Of a stretch of 64,000 nt of DNA, positions 17,443-25,702 are shown one piece after another; positions within the stretch are counted from its first letter, which is position 1, and each line of letters starts with the position of its first letter. Under the pieces are notes generated by a model. That model ran no database searches. It had not been told where the DNA came from and saw nothing but the letters and a program-made list of their open reading frames with translations. Location: NCBI GenBank assembly GCA_027858855.1, contig JAQIBV010000063.1:1-64000 (forward strand), read 5' to 3'. The position numbers and the translations under genes were made by a program. Source of the DNA: Spirochaetota bacterium. GTDB lineage: Bacteria > Spirochaetota > UBA4802 > JAFGJZ01.

Positions 17443-17519
17443 AAAAGCCCCCATTAACAAATCATTCAGCTACTAAACTATAAGCGTTATAATTTATAAC
17501 AAATCAGCAAAAGAAAATG

Positions 17520-19229
17520 CTACCTTTTATGGCGTCGAACCTGAGTTTTTTTATCGGTGCGGTTTTTATAAAAGAGGGAGTGCTGAGCTTCACGCGCTCT
17601 CTTGTCGCGCTCAACAAAAACCTTCTGATCCGTTAACGGATCAATCCCAGTATAATAGATAGCAGAAGAGAGTGTCAGAGGCAGCGGAAAGAAGGATTGC
17701 ACCTGTTCTGGTACAAAACCGAACATGTTTTTTATGCTTTTCTCGGCCCGTTTCATAGAAGCAAGAGTGCAACCTGGATGGTTAGACATCAGATAGGGAA
17801 TAAGGTAATATTCAACTCCAAGCTTTTTGCATAAGGACTTGAAATAAGTGACAAATTCAGGAAGTTCACAGAGCGGAGTTTTACGCATGACCGAAAGAAC
17901 CTCCTCCTCTGTATGCTCAGGAGCAATTTTCAACTGGCCTCCGACATAATGAGCAACAAACTCTTCAAGCCCCTTTTTATAGTCCTGATAAAAAAGGTCA
18001 TAGCGTATACCCGAACCGATTGTAACCTTCTTTACCCCCTCAGCAGTTCGGCATTTTTCAAGCAGTTTCATCCACTTGCCTGTTTCTGTAATAAGTGACT
18101 GGCATCGGTTCGGATAAAGACAGCTTGTCCGCACACATCTCCAGTTCGAACGGCAACTGACTTTGTACATATTAGCTGAAGGACCGCCAACATCACGTAG
18201 ATGCCCCTTGAACTCGGGTTTGGTTTTAATGATATCCAGTTCACGCAGTATACTCTCTTCGCTACGGCTGATTACACGCCGCCCCTGGTGCATGGCAATA
18301 GAGCAAAAGCCGCAACCCGATACACAGCCACGGTGAGCATTAATTGAGTTTTGGATCATAGTGAACGCAGGAATAGTTTTTCCTCTGTATTTAGGAGGAA
18401 GTGAATAGGTAAAGGGCAGATTGTAAACTGAGTCAAGCTCTTCACCTGTCATCAGGTGAGCCGGATACTGAATAAGAAAACGTTGACCGCTGCGCTGTAC
18501 CAGAGGCGAATCCGACGAAGTATAGAGAGTTTTAAAAAAACGGGAGTAATGCTTTTTAGCATTATCATCATTGCCTGTTAAGAGCTCTTCGTCAGGCAGT
18601 TGTTTATACTCACCAATATTTTCTGGCATGCACTTACGTACTATAACCGTTCCGGCAACACCATCACACGGTTTCCCGGCCTTGATTAAACCTGCAATAT
18701 TTACAATGGCATGCTCTCCCATTCCCCATACTAAAACATCAGCACGAGAATCGAGCAGTAAAGATCGGCGAATACGGTTATCTAAAAAATCATAATGCGC
18801 CAAACGACGCATAGAAGCCTCGATACCGCCTATAACAATAGGCACACCTTTGAATCTTGAGCGGATAAGATTGGTATAGGCAATAACAGCACGTAGTGGT
18901 CGAGGTGGGCAACCAGCCGGTCGGAAGGGATCATCATTTCGTACTTTCAGAGATGACGTATAACGCATCATTACAGAATCAACATTGCCACCGGTAACCG
19001 CAAAAAAAAGTCGTGGCGCACCAAACTGTGCAATAGAGTCTGGATCCTGATAGTCGGGGGTATCACAGACGGCTACACGATATCCCTGTCTCTCAAGAAT
19101 GCGTCCGATGACTGCGGCACCGAAAGAGGGATGATCGATATAGGCGTCACCAGAAACAAGTACGATATCAACAGAATCCCACCCCCTCTGTTTTAACTCT
19201 TCGGGGGTGGAGACAAGAAATTTATTCAT
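17520..19229 (-). CDS. ygiQ: YgiQ-family radical SAM protein
   Basis: 569 residues, close to the family length. The radical SAM cluster motif is CVSGCGFC (C302, C306, C309), preceded by an N-terminal B12-binding-like segment (IVIGGIEASMRRLAHYD). The family is widespread and its substrate is not established. It overlaps the end of leuA by 8 bases and would share the leuA transcript, and so its attenuation. A functional link to leucine synthesis is not implied. Confidence 0.93.
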   Translation of the reverse strand: MNKFLVSTPEELKQRGWDSVDIVLVSGDAYIDHPSFGAAVIGRILERQGYRVAVCDTPDYQDPDSIAQFGAPRLFFAVTGGNVDSVMMRYTSSLKVRNDDPFRPAGCPPRPLRAVIAYTNLIRSRFKGVPIVIGGIEASMRRLAHYDFLDNRIRRSLLLDSRADVLVWGMGEHAIVNIAGLIKAGKPCDGVAGTVIVRKCMPENIGEYKQLPDEELLTGNDDNAKKHYSRFFKTLYTSSDSPLVQRSGQRFLIQYPAHLMTGEELDSVYNLPFTYSLPPKYRGKTIPAFTMIQNSINAHRGCVSGCGFCSIAMHQGRRVISRSEESILRELDIIKTKPEFKGHLRDVGGPSANMYKVSCRSNWRCVRTSCLYPNRCQSLITETGKWMKLLEKCRTAEGVKKVTIGSGIRYDLFYQDYKKGLEEFVAHYVGGQLKIAPEHTEEEVLSVMRKTPLCELPEFVTYFKSLCKKLGVEYYLIPYLMSNHPGCTLASMKRAEKSIKNMFGFVPEQVQSFFPLPLTLSSAIYYTGIDPLTDQKVFVERDKRAREAQHSLFYKNRTDKKTQVRRHKR

Positions 19230-20901
19230 TATGGCTCATTACTCGGTTCAAGGCCGAAAAGACAGCATCAACCGCAGCCTGGTTCACATTAGGGTCAACA
19301 CCGGCTCCGACATAAATCTGAGAATCGCAAATCAGTTTCATAAAACATACAGCTCTGGCATCTGCACTGTGACCGGTTGAGTCTTCGTAGTAATCATCAA
19401 GCACAAACTCGGGAACATCCGGTATTTCCCGCAATGACGAAACAAGTGCCGAAATAGGACCATTTCCCTGTGAGGTTACCCTGTAATTCTTTCCGGCAAC
19501 TGTTACATCCAGTTCACCATTAATTATCCGTGGGTTCGCATCGTCCGGCCGTGGCCAATAGTTGTTCAACTTAACCGGCATACTTTTCTCAAGATAGGTT
19601 GTCTGGAACAGGTCCCACAGCTCTTCAGCAGTCAGTTCCCGGGCTTCAGTGTCCGCGTAATGTTGTACAATACGCGCGAAATCTATCTGTCCCCATTTTG
19701 GCATCTCTATATTATAGTTGCTCTTTAACACAAAAGCAATTCCACCCTTACCCGATTGACTATTAATTCTTATGAACTTTTCAAAACTACGCCCTAAAGC
19801 ATTCGGATCGACATGAAGATAGGGGATTTTCCAGCCACCAAAACTATCTATCAACTCGTTCCTTTTGTTAAAACCTTTATTAATCGCATCCTGATGCGAA
19901 CCAGAAAAGGCGGTAAATACCAGCTGCCCCGAATAGGGATGCCTTGCATGTATAGGCATATCGGTTACCCTTTCAACAATAGAACTGATTCCGTCAAGAT
20001 TCGAAAAATCAAGACCGGTATCTACTCCCAAATACTCAAGATTTAGCGCAATAGTAACCAGATCAAGATTCCCTGTGCGCTCGCCATGCCCAAACAGAGT
20101 ACCTTCAACACGTTGCGCGCCCGCCATCAAAGTCAGTGTCGATGCTGCAACGGCACATCCCATATCGTTATGCGCATGAACGGATACAATCGTACGATCT
20201 GCATTTTTATTATTTCGCATAAAAACTTCGATCATATCAGCATACTCGTTCGGCAAACGGCGTTCAACAGTCATAGGAAGATTCAAAATAACTTTTTCGC
20301 CCGCGTCAGGATTCCATTCATTAACCACTGCATCACAGATCTCAATTGCAAAGTCAAGATCCGTATCGGTAAACTCTTCAGGAGAAAACTCAAGACCAAT
20401 ATAATTACCCGCATCACGAATTGACTGCACCCCCTGTTTAATCAGTGCACAACCCTCAACAGCCATTTTAAGAACATCACCACGAGTCATACCAAAAACA
20501 TGATTCATGTGAAGATCACTGGTAGCAATATATTGGTGAATTACAGCACGTGGCGCACCCTTTAATGCCTCAATTGTTCGTTCAATCAGATGTTTCCGCG
20601 ACGGTACAAGCACAGATATTGTCACATCGTCAGGAATAATCTTTTTTTCTATAAGATCTCGGCAAAACCTGAAATCGTCTTCTGATGCTGAAGGAAAACC
20701 AACCTCAATCTGTTTAAAACCTATATCAACTAACAGCTTAAAATACTCCAGTTTCTGCTCAGGAGTCATTGGATTCGGAAGAGCCTGGTTTCCATCACGA
20801 AGGTCCACTGCACACCATTGTGGTGAAACCTCAATCTTTTTAGAAGGCCATTCACGATTCTCGTTCTTAATCTCTTTCATTGCTGCATAACGGGGTTTCA
20901 T
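19222..20901 (-). CDS. leuA: 2-isopropylmalate synthase (LeuA type 2)
   Basis: 559 residues. It condenses acetyl-CoA with 2-oxoisovalerate, the first committed step of leucine synthesis. The active-site strand DLRDGNQAL (33-41) and metal-binding HAHND are present, and a C-terminal regulatory LeuA dimer domain follows (ITVAGKNYRV-like segment through GAGVDPNVNQAA). The ATG at 20901 has AAGGAGAA eight bases upstream; a start at 20949 is less likely. Between promoter and gene lie a leucine-rich leader peptide and a terminator, so expression should fall when charged tRNA-Leu is plentiful. Confidence 0.95.
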   Translation of the reverse strand: MKPRYAAMKEIKNENREWPSKKIEVSPQWCAVDLRDGNQALPNPMTPEQKLEYFKLLVDIGFKQIEVGFPSASEDDFRFCRDLIEKKIIPDDVTISVLVPSRKHLIERTIEALKGAPRAVIHQYIATSDLHMNHVFGMTRGDVLKMAVEGCALIKQGVQSIRDAGNYIGLEFSPEEFTDTDLDFAIEICDAVVNEWNPDAGEKVILNLPMTVERRLPNEYADMIEVFMRNNKNADRTIVSVHAHNDMGCAVAASTLTLMAGAQRVEGTLFGHGERTGNLDLVTIALNLEYLGVDTGLDFSNLDGISSIVERVTDMPIHARHPYSGQLVFTAFSGSHQDAINKGFNKRNELIDSFGGWKIPYLHVDPNALGRSFEKFIRINSQSGKGGIAFVLKSNYNIEMPKWGQIDFARIVQHYADTEARELTAEELWDLFQTTYLEKSMPVKLNNYWPRPDDANPRIINGELDVTVAGKNYRVTSQGNGPISALVSSLREIPDVPEFVLDDYYEDSTGHSADARAVCFMKLICDSQIYVGAGVDPNVNQAAVDAVFSALNRVMSHNE

Positions 20902-20984
20902 ACTGTTCTCCTTTTTTTGTTTCAGAAAGACCGACACTAAGCGAAACAATGTTTATCATTTAGGTTTTATACAAGCGCCTAAAT

Positions 20985-21011
20985 AAAAAAACCGTCGCTT
21001 TCGCGACGGTT
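20985..21011 (-). terminator. Attenuator terminator of leuA
   Basis: On the minus strand aaccgtcgc and gcgacggtt form a 9-bp stem with loop gaaa, followed by seven T broken only at the end. It lies between the leader peptide and leuA, so it must be conditional. Confidence 0.88.
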
Positions 21012-21056
21012 TCCGATTTTTTCAAGATTTAAGCGTATCAGACCACCACCGCGAGA

Positions 21057-21113
21057 CTATCTATTCTCGAGTAAGAGAAGTGCGAGGAGGTTTAATACAA
21101 AATTTGTTTTCAT
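21057..21113 (-). CDS. leuL: leu operon leader peptide
   Basis: An 18-codon frame reads MKTNFVLNLLALLLLENR and stops at TAG (21057-21059). Seven of 18 residues are leucine, four of them consecutive. It ends 46 bases before the terminator stem. Stalling on leucine codons would favour an alternative pairing that spares leuA. There is no clear ribosome-binding site, and the best promoter would place the transcript start only one or two bases before the ATG. Confidence 0.82.
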   Translation of the reverse strand: MKTNFVLNLLALLLLENR

Positions 21114-21121
21114 AATGAGTC

Positions 21122-21149
21122 ATTAAGTAGCAAATCAGGTATCTGTCAA
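21122..21149 (-). promoter_or_regulatory. Candidate sigma-70 promoter of leuL-leuA
   Basis: TTGACA (21144-21149) and CTTAAT (21122-21127) are 16 bases apart. The -10 element matches four of six. The spacing to leuL is very short. Confidence 0.4.
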
Positions 21150-21382
21150 TAATTTTTGATAACTTCGACAGAAGTGACTCAAAAAAACCCCATTTAGATA
21201 CTGAATATTATATATCATCTTTCAAAAAATACAGATATTGAATTCACAAACAAGCTATTTTTTCAATCATTCACTTTTATTATTGACGATACCTGTCTAT
21301 AGCAAAATGTAATATAATACTCAGGTATTTTACTAAACAAAACCGCTAATAATGACTCATGGCAATCAGCACAGGCCGCATG

Positions 21383-21410
21383 TGCGAGCAGCAAGAGTCA
21401 TCTTGCGACC
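21383..21410. repeat. 28-nt dispersed repeat, copy 2
   Basis: Identical to 2405-2432. It lies 31 bases before the rsmI start codon, either in the promoter or in the 5' untranslated region. Confidence 0.9.
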
Positions 21411-21441
21411 AGCACAGCAAAGGAACTTAAATGGAGAACAT

Positions 21442-22125
21442 ATGACCAGCGAACCACAACTTTATGTCATAGCTACCCCCATAGGAAACCTGAAAGATAT
21501 CACTCTCAGAGCTCTGGATATTCTAAAAAATGACATTGACCTTCTTTTCTGTGAGGACACAAGGGTTACTGGCAAACTGCTTGCCCATTATGAAATCAAA
21601 ATTCGGCTCATGTCCCTTCATGCGCACTCATCACAAAAACCTCTTGAGAAGGCAATCGAAATGCTACGCAATGGCAAAAACATTGGCTACGCATCTGATT
21701 GTGGCACACCTGCAATTTCCGACCCTGGAAGCCGGCTCGTTGAAACGGTTAGTGCGGCTGGATTCAGAACAACTCCTCTGCCTGGCGCTTCGGCCGTCAC
21801 ATCAATAGTATCTGTATGTGGATTTAGTGGAAAACAGTTTATTTTTTCCGGATTTATCAGTAAAAAACCGGGAAGAAGAATCAACGAACTTACTGAACTT
21901 CAAAAGTTTAACGGAATAATCGTACTCTATGAGTCACCACACCGCATAAAAAAAACACTCCTGGCGATCTCTGAAGTGTTTTTAAATACCGACATAGTTG
22001 TCGGACGTGAAATATCCAAGAAATTTGAGGAGATAATACGTACAAATACGCGCAACATCGACGCTTTATTGGACAATTTAACAGAAAAAGGTGAATTTTC
22101 TATTGCAATTCATAACAATCCATGA
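21442..22125 (+). CDS. rsmI: 16S rRNA (cytidine(1402)-2'-O)-methyltransferase
   Basis: 227 residues. It methylates the ribose of C1402 in the decoding centre of 16S rRNA using SAM. The tetrapyrrole-methylase fold signatures are VIATPIGNLKDITLRALDIL, DCGTPAISDPGSRLV and PLPGASAVTSIV. I chose the ATG at 21442 with GGAG upstream. The frame stays open to 21352, but that extension crosses the dispersed repeat and reads as low-complexity sequence. The protein ends shortly after EFSIAIHNNP, so the C-terminal HTH seen in some homologues is absent. Confidence 0.93.
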   Translation: MTSEPQLYVIATPIGNLKDITLRALDILKNDIDLLFCEDTRVTGKLLAHYEIKIRLMSLHAHSSQKPLEKAIEMLRNGKNIGYASDCGTPAISDPGSRLVETVSAAGFRTTPLPGASAVTSIVSVCGFSGKQFIFSGFISKKPGRRINELTELQKFNGIIVLYESPHRIKKTLLAISEVFLNTDIVVGREISKKFEEIIRTNTRNIDALLDNLTEKGEFSIAIHNNP

Positions 22126-22174
22126 TATCATGGCATGGTCGACTTTATTTTTTTTCGTAATTTTTATACAATGT

Positions 22175-22201
22175 TAAAGATTGGTTTTGAATAACCGATA
22201 A
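22175..22201 (+). promoter_or_regulatory. Sigma-28 (FliA) promoter of flgM
   Basis: TAAA (22175-22178), a 15-base spacer, then ACCGATAA (22194-22201). This differs from the TAAA-N15-GCCGATAA consensus at one base. The flgM start is at 22232. Confidence 0.85.
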
Positions 22202-22231
22202 TAGTATTAGATCAAACAAGGGTTATATAAG

Positions 22232-22531
22232 ATGGTACTGAATAAAATTGGTAATATAAACAAAATTTTCGAAACTAAGAAGTCAAACTCTGTTAATAAG
22301 GCTAATAGCGCTGGCGCTTCTTCCGATTCGATACAACTCTCTACAGAGGGCCTTCGCGCTGCTGAAGAGGCTAAAACCCTGCAGATGGTACGGGAAACAC
22401 CGGACGTCAGAAGGGAAAAAATCGAAGCGATTAAGCAACAGATGCAGGATGGAACCTATGACCGTCACCTGGACGATAAAGTTCTTGGTCTTGTAGCTAA
22501 TAAACTTATGAACGGTATATTCAGCGAATAG
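22232..22531 (+). CDS. flgM: Anti-sigma-28 factor FlgM
   Basis: 99 residues. The C-terminal half fits FlgM: DSIQLSTEGLRAAEEAK, then VRREKIEAIKQQMQDGTY and a final helix (VLGLVANKLMNGIF). FlgM binds FliA and is exported through the finished hook-basal body, releasing late flagellar transcription. The gene is alone, divergent from the flagellar block and behind a near-perfect sigma-28 promoter, which gives negative feedback on FliA. A terminator follows at 22562. Confidence 0.87.
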   Translation: MVLNKIGNINKIFETKKSNSVNKANSAGASSDSIQLSTEGLRAAEEAKTLQMVRETPDVRREKIEAIKQQMQDGTYDRHLDDKVLGLVANKLMNGIFSE

Positions 22532-22561
22532 GGTCAAAAGAAATTTCTAATTGATTGTAAC

Positions 22562-22592
22562 AAAAGCGGTATATCTATGCCGCTTTTTTTTG
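22562..22592 (+). terminator. Terminator after flgM
   Basis: aaaagcgg and ccgctttt form the stem, with inner tata/tat pairing possible, followed by eight T. Confidence 0.8.
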
Positions 22593-22666
22593 TAACTTGA
22601 TATTTCCACCACCCCAATAAACAGAATGCGGCGTCTTGAAATAACGAACAGGGAATAAGCATTAGT

Positions 22667-23821
22667 ATGATATATCCAGACTTTCATCTTCCGACTCGGA
22701 TCTATTTACAACCCGACATTATATCAAATGTCGGCGAAATTATAGCCTCCCGAAACGCACGCCGGGCTCTTATAATCACCTCTTCAGATGACTATGAAAA
22801 ATACGAGAACATAATCGAATCAATAGTACAAAACCTGAACAATAACGGTGTCATAAGCATAATTTATGATGAAATACCGGGACAGGCCAACAATGAGTAT
22901 ATTGATTCGGCGGTCTATTACGCAAAAAAAACCAATACCGACATCATCATTGGCATTGGCCTGATTGAAAGCATGAACAGCGCAAAGGCCATAGCCCTGC
23001 TTGCGAACAACTACTATTTTTGTGACGATATTTTCGAATATCCCAAGGTTGAAGACCCGATTCCATATGCCCTGATCCCTTTCATGCCATCTATCGGACT
23101 TGAGATTCTTCCCTGCTTCTACATGCCTGATATCCACCGTAATCTGAAAAGAATCTACTACAATAACCGGTTGTACCCCGACCTTACAATTATCGATCCA
23201 CTGCTCTCGCTACAGGCCGAAGACTCGGATTTTGCAAATGCTAGTGTTGCCGCCCTGTCAATCGCGGTAGAATCGCTGATTTCGCAGACAACGAGTGAAA
23301 TTACAAACACCTACGCACTAAAAGCGGTCGATCTGACATATCGTAACCTTGCATCAGCATTCCGTGATCCTGACAATATTCAGTACCGGACTCCCCTTGC
23401 ATTAGCATCAGTTTTAAGCGGAATATCTTTAACAACATCGTTCATGTCAATTACACTGGCAATATCTCTTGCTCTATCTTCGTACACCCCCATACCACTG
23501 TCAAAAAGCATGGGGATTCTTCTTCCACACATCATGGAGTATAACCTTACAACCTCCACAAATAAATATGTGCAGATAGCCCGGATAATGGATGAAAATG
23601 TACATGATATTACGATTATTGAGGCGGCAATTAAGGCGATCGAAGCGATCAGAAAGACTACCCTGGACGTAGAGATCCCTCAAAGACTGAGTGAATTTGA
23701 GATATCTAAAACATTACTTGGAAAGGTCAGTGAACTTGCTCAAACATACCCCTTTATAAAGAATGCTCCACGAACACTCAATAAAGATGAGCTTGAGACT
23801 ATACTTGTAGCAGCTTTTTAG
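22667..23821 (+). CDS. Iron-containing alcohol dehydrogenase-fold protein, probably non-catalytic
   Basis: 384 residues collinear with Fe-dependent alcohol dehydrogenases: ALIITSSDDYEKYENII at the N-terminus, TIIDPLLSL before the helical domain and ILLPHIMEYN near its end. The nucleotide loop GGGSxxD is replaced by GIGLIES (96-102). By motif alignment all four metal ligands are changed: Asp to A195, His to I199, His to L264 and His to L278. The fold is kept but redox activity is unlikely. It lies between flgM and cheW, possibly a structural or regulatory paralogue in a motility setting. The start at 22667 has no strong ribosome-binding site. Confidence 0.72.
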   Translation: MIYPDFHLPTRIYLQPDIISNVGEIIASRNARRALIITSSDDYEKYENIIESIVQNLNNNGVISIIYDEIPGQANNEYIDSAVYYAKKTNTDIIIGIGLIESMNSAKAIALLANNYYFCDDIFEYPKVEDPIPYALIPFMPSIGLEILPCFYMPDIHRNLKRIYYNNRLYPDLTIIDPLLSLQAEDSDFANASVAALSIAVESLISQTTSEITNTYALKAVDLTYRNLASAFRDPDNIQYRTPLALASVLSGISLTTSFMSITLAISLALSSYTPIPLSKSMGILLPHIMEYNLTTSTNKYVQIARIMDENVHDITIIEAAIKAIEAIRKTTLDVEIPQRLSEFEISKTLLGKVSELAQTYPFIKNAPRTLNKDELETILVAAF

Positions 23822-23843
23822 AGTTTAAATGACGACTCCCGTT

Positions 23844-24320
23844 CTACTTGCCGGGAATCGTGCTCAACTCTTCATGAGAGAATATTTGATCAATATCGAG
23901 AATAACAACAAAACCGGCCTCGACCTTAGCAATACCAACGATGTATTTTCCTGAAATACCCCTTACAATCGGTGGAGGAGGCTCAATATCTTTTGAATCG
24001 ATCCGTATTACATGACTGACAGAGTCGATGGCTAAACCGACCTTTTTACCCTGAATATCCACAACTATTGCACGCAGGTTTTCACGCTCTTTGTTTTCAC
24101 GAATACCAAACTTATTACTCAGATTAATAACTGGAATAACCTGGCCACGAAGATCTATTATACCAATAATAAAAGAAGCTGATTTAGGCAATTTGGTTAT
24201 CTTGGGAAGTTTTAAAATTTCCTGTACCTTAAGAATCTCAAGGCCATACTCTTCTTCACCAATTTTAAAACAGACAACCTGCATTGACGTTGTCTCTTTC
24301 TTCTGAATATCTTTAAGCAT
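23844..24320 (-). CDS. cheW: CheW chemotaxis coupling protein
   Basis: 158 residues from the ATG at 24320, with GGGTGG upstream. CheW signatures are CFKIGEEEYGLEILKVQEIL, FIIGIIDLRGQVIPVINL and VRIDSKDIEPPPP. CheW bridges chemoreceptors and CheA at the membrane. Receptors and cheA are not in this window. It stands alone behind its own sigma-70-like promoter, downstream of a membrane protein gene on the same strand. Confidence 0.93.
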   Translation of the reverse strand: MLKDIQKKETTSMQVVCFKIGEEEYGLEILKVQEILKLPKITKLPKSASFIIGIIDLRGQVIPVINLSNKFGIRENKERENLRAIVVDIQGKKVGLAIDSVSHVIRIDSKDIEPPPPIVRGISGKYIVGIAKVEAGFVVILDIDQIFSHEELSTIPGK

Positions 24321-24346
24321 ATATACCACCCATATAACAATTATTC

Positions 24347-24375
24347 ATTGTACACAGACCTGAACAAAAATTCAA
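24347..24375 (-). promoter_or_regulatory. Candidate sigma-70 promoter of cheW
   Basis: TTGAAT (24370-24375), 17 bases, then TACAAT (24347-24352), each matching five of six consensus bases. Confidence 0.6.
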
Positions 24376-24398
24376 GCATTTATTTGTTAAGAGACTAC

Positions 24399-25133
24399 CT
24401 AATTAATATAGTAACCGTAAATGAAGAGTGCCACTCCCGAAACAAGGAAGAGAACTATTTTAAAAAAAATCGGTTCACGTTCTCTCATGAAAATATCAAC
24501 AAGACCAAGAGCAACACCATATACGGAAAGAAATGCTCCAAGGAACTGATAATTAAAGATAAAGTGATTAATAAGAGCGGCAACACCAACTCCCGCGCCT
24601 ATATCTATAAAATCTTTGAATCCTATACCCTTTCCAGGGTCAAAATCGCCCAGAAAAGGATCTCGCTCAACAGTCTCATTTCGAAAATACCGTTGTCGGG
24701 TTTTTTCAAGTTTTTCTCTTTTTATCTTTTCTCGTAAATCTTTGGTGTAGTCATCAAGGCCGTAATTTTTACCAAGTATGCGCAGAACTTCCTTGTTTGG
24801 CAATGTGGATATAAGAGGTGCAAGGGCTGAGAACTTGGAAGTAAGAGAGGTAGTACGTCCAGAGGTCATATTTCGCTCTGTTGTAACATCACCTTTATCA
24901 ACAATCGAATAGTAGGCCATTCCACCTTCATCGGCAGATTCATAAAAAATGCGAACTTTTTGACTCTTGGTGTTGTAATCAACCCGAATATAACTTCCAT
25001 CAGGATCGTTATAGTAGAAGGCTCGCTGGTAGCCTTTAATTTCTGACGGTCGACGCTTCCAATAAACTCCGGATGAAGCAGTGCTGTCTCCGATAAGCTG
25101 GTTAGCACGCGTCCTGTTATTTGATCCCCTCAT
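24399..25133 (-). CDS. Unknown protein with C-terminal membrane segments
   Basis: 244 residues; I do not recognise the family. The N-terminal half is soluble and polar, with aromatic strands (AFYYNDPDGSYIRVDYNTKS) and a basic helical stretch (DLREKIKREKLEKTRQRYF). Three hydrophobic segments follow at about 180-240 (VGVAALINHFIFNYQFLGAF, VYGVALGLVDIFM, IVLFLVSGVALFIYGYYI). It is located between cheW and the bTHX-type gene. No ribosome-binding site is obvious. Confidence 0.6.
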   Translation of the reverse strand: MRGSNNRTRANQLIGDSTASSGVYWKRRPSEIKGYQRAFYYNDPDGSYIRVDYNTKSQKVRIFYESADEGGMAYYSIVDKGDVTTERNMTSGRTTSLTSKFSALAPLISTLPNKEVLRILGKNYGLDDYTKDLREKIKREKLEKTRQRYFRNETVERDPFLGDFDPGKGIGFKDFIDIGAGVGVAALINHFIFNYQFLGAFLSVYGVALGLVDIFMREREPIFFKIVLFLVSGVALFIYGYYIN

Positions 25134-25498
25134 CGTAATACCCTTTCCCGAAATCTAACTAATGATCCGGTTTTAGCAACAGATCTTAGCTAATTAAGAA
25201 CACCCTGACTGCTAATGTACATAAAAAAGATAAACAACCACCAGTCTAATGGTAGCGCAGAAGTAGAATCCCGCAAAAAACATAAGATCTTCAAAAATAG
25301 AACCAGACTTCTGACAAACCAGCAAAATCAATACGCTACAATCCAACCAAAACTATTTTTACAAAATGTCTCTCAAAATATACATTTACACAGGTAACTT
25401 CTGCTATTTTAACAAAAAAGCTGTCCAAAAGGACAGCTTTTTATATTCCTGTTTGTAAACAAACGAAGAACTGAATAACAAACAGGGAAAACTATATT
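25134..25498. other. Intergenic region between the membrane protein and bTHX-type genes
   Basis: No gene seen. The only clear signal is the terminator at 25414-25443. Confidence 0.6.
25414..25443 (-). terminator. Terminator at the end of the long motility and housekeeping block
   Basis: aaaaagctgtcc and ggacagcttttt form a 12-bp stem around aaaa. It can act on both strands. On the minus strand it follows the bTHX-type gene by about 56 bases. Confidence 0.85.
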
Positions 25499-25588
25499 CT
25501 ACTTCTTCTTATGACGATTTTGTCTTCTGCGTTTTTTTCTTTTATGGTTAGCAATCTTTTGACGCTTTTTCTTTTTTCCGCACGGCAT
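25499..25588 (-). CDS. Tiny basic ribosomal-type protein (AURKAIP1/COX24, bTHX-like)
   Basis: A 29-residue protein, too short for most gene finders: MPCGKKKKRQKIANHKRKKR and then RRQNRHKKK. It matches the small AURKAIP1/COX24-domain family annotated in Bacteroidota and Fibrobacterota relatives, believed to bind the small ribosomal subunit. The ATG at 25588 has AAGGAG six bases upstream, which strongly supports translation. The stop is at 25499 and a terminator follows. Confidence 0.85.
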   Translation of the reverse strand: MPCGKKKKRQKIANHKRKKRRRQNRHKKK

Positions 25589-25702
25589 CGCAAACTCCTT
25601 AATTATTTGATAGTCAGAATTAAAAAAAAATTAAAAATGACAGGCAAATTCACATTACCACTGTTTGAAAAACCAGGAATAAGTCTAAATAATACCAACT
25701 GC

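Noticed and set aside
25236-25272. tRNA-like stretch containing taatggtagcgca
   Set aside because: Only a D-loop-like segment is present; no acceptor or anticodon stem can be formed.
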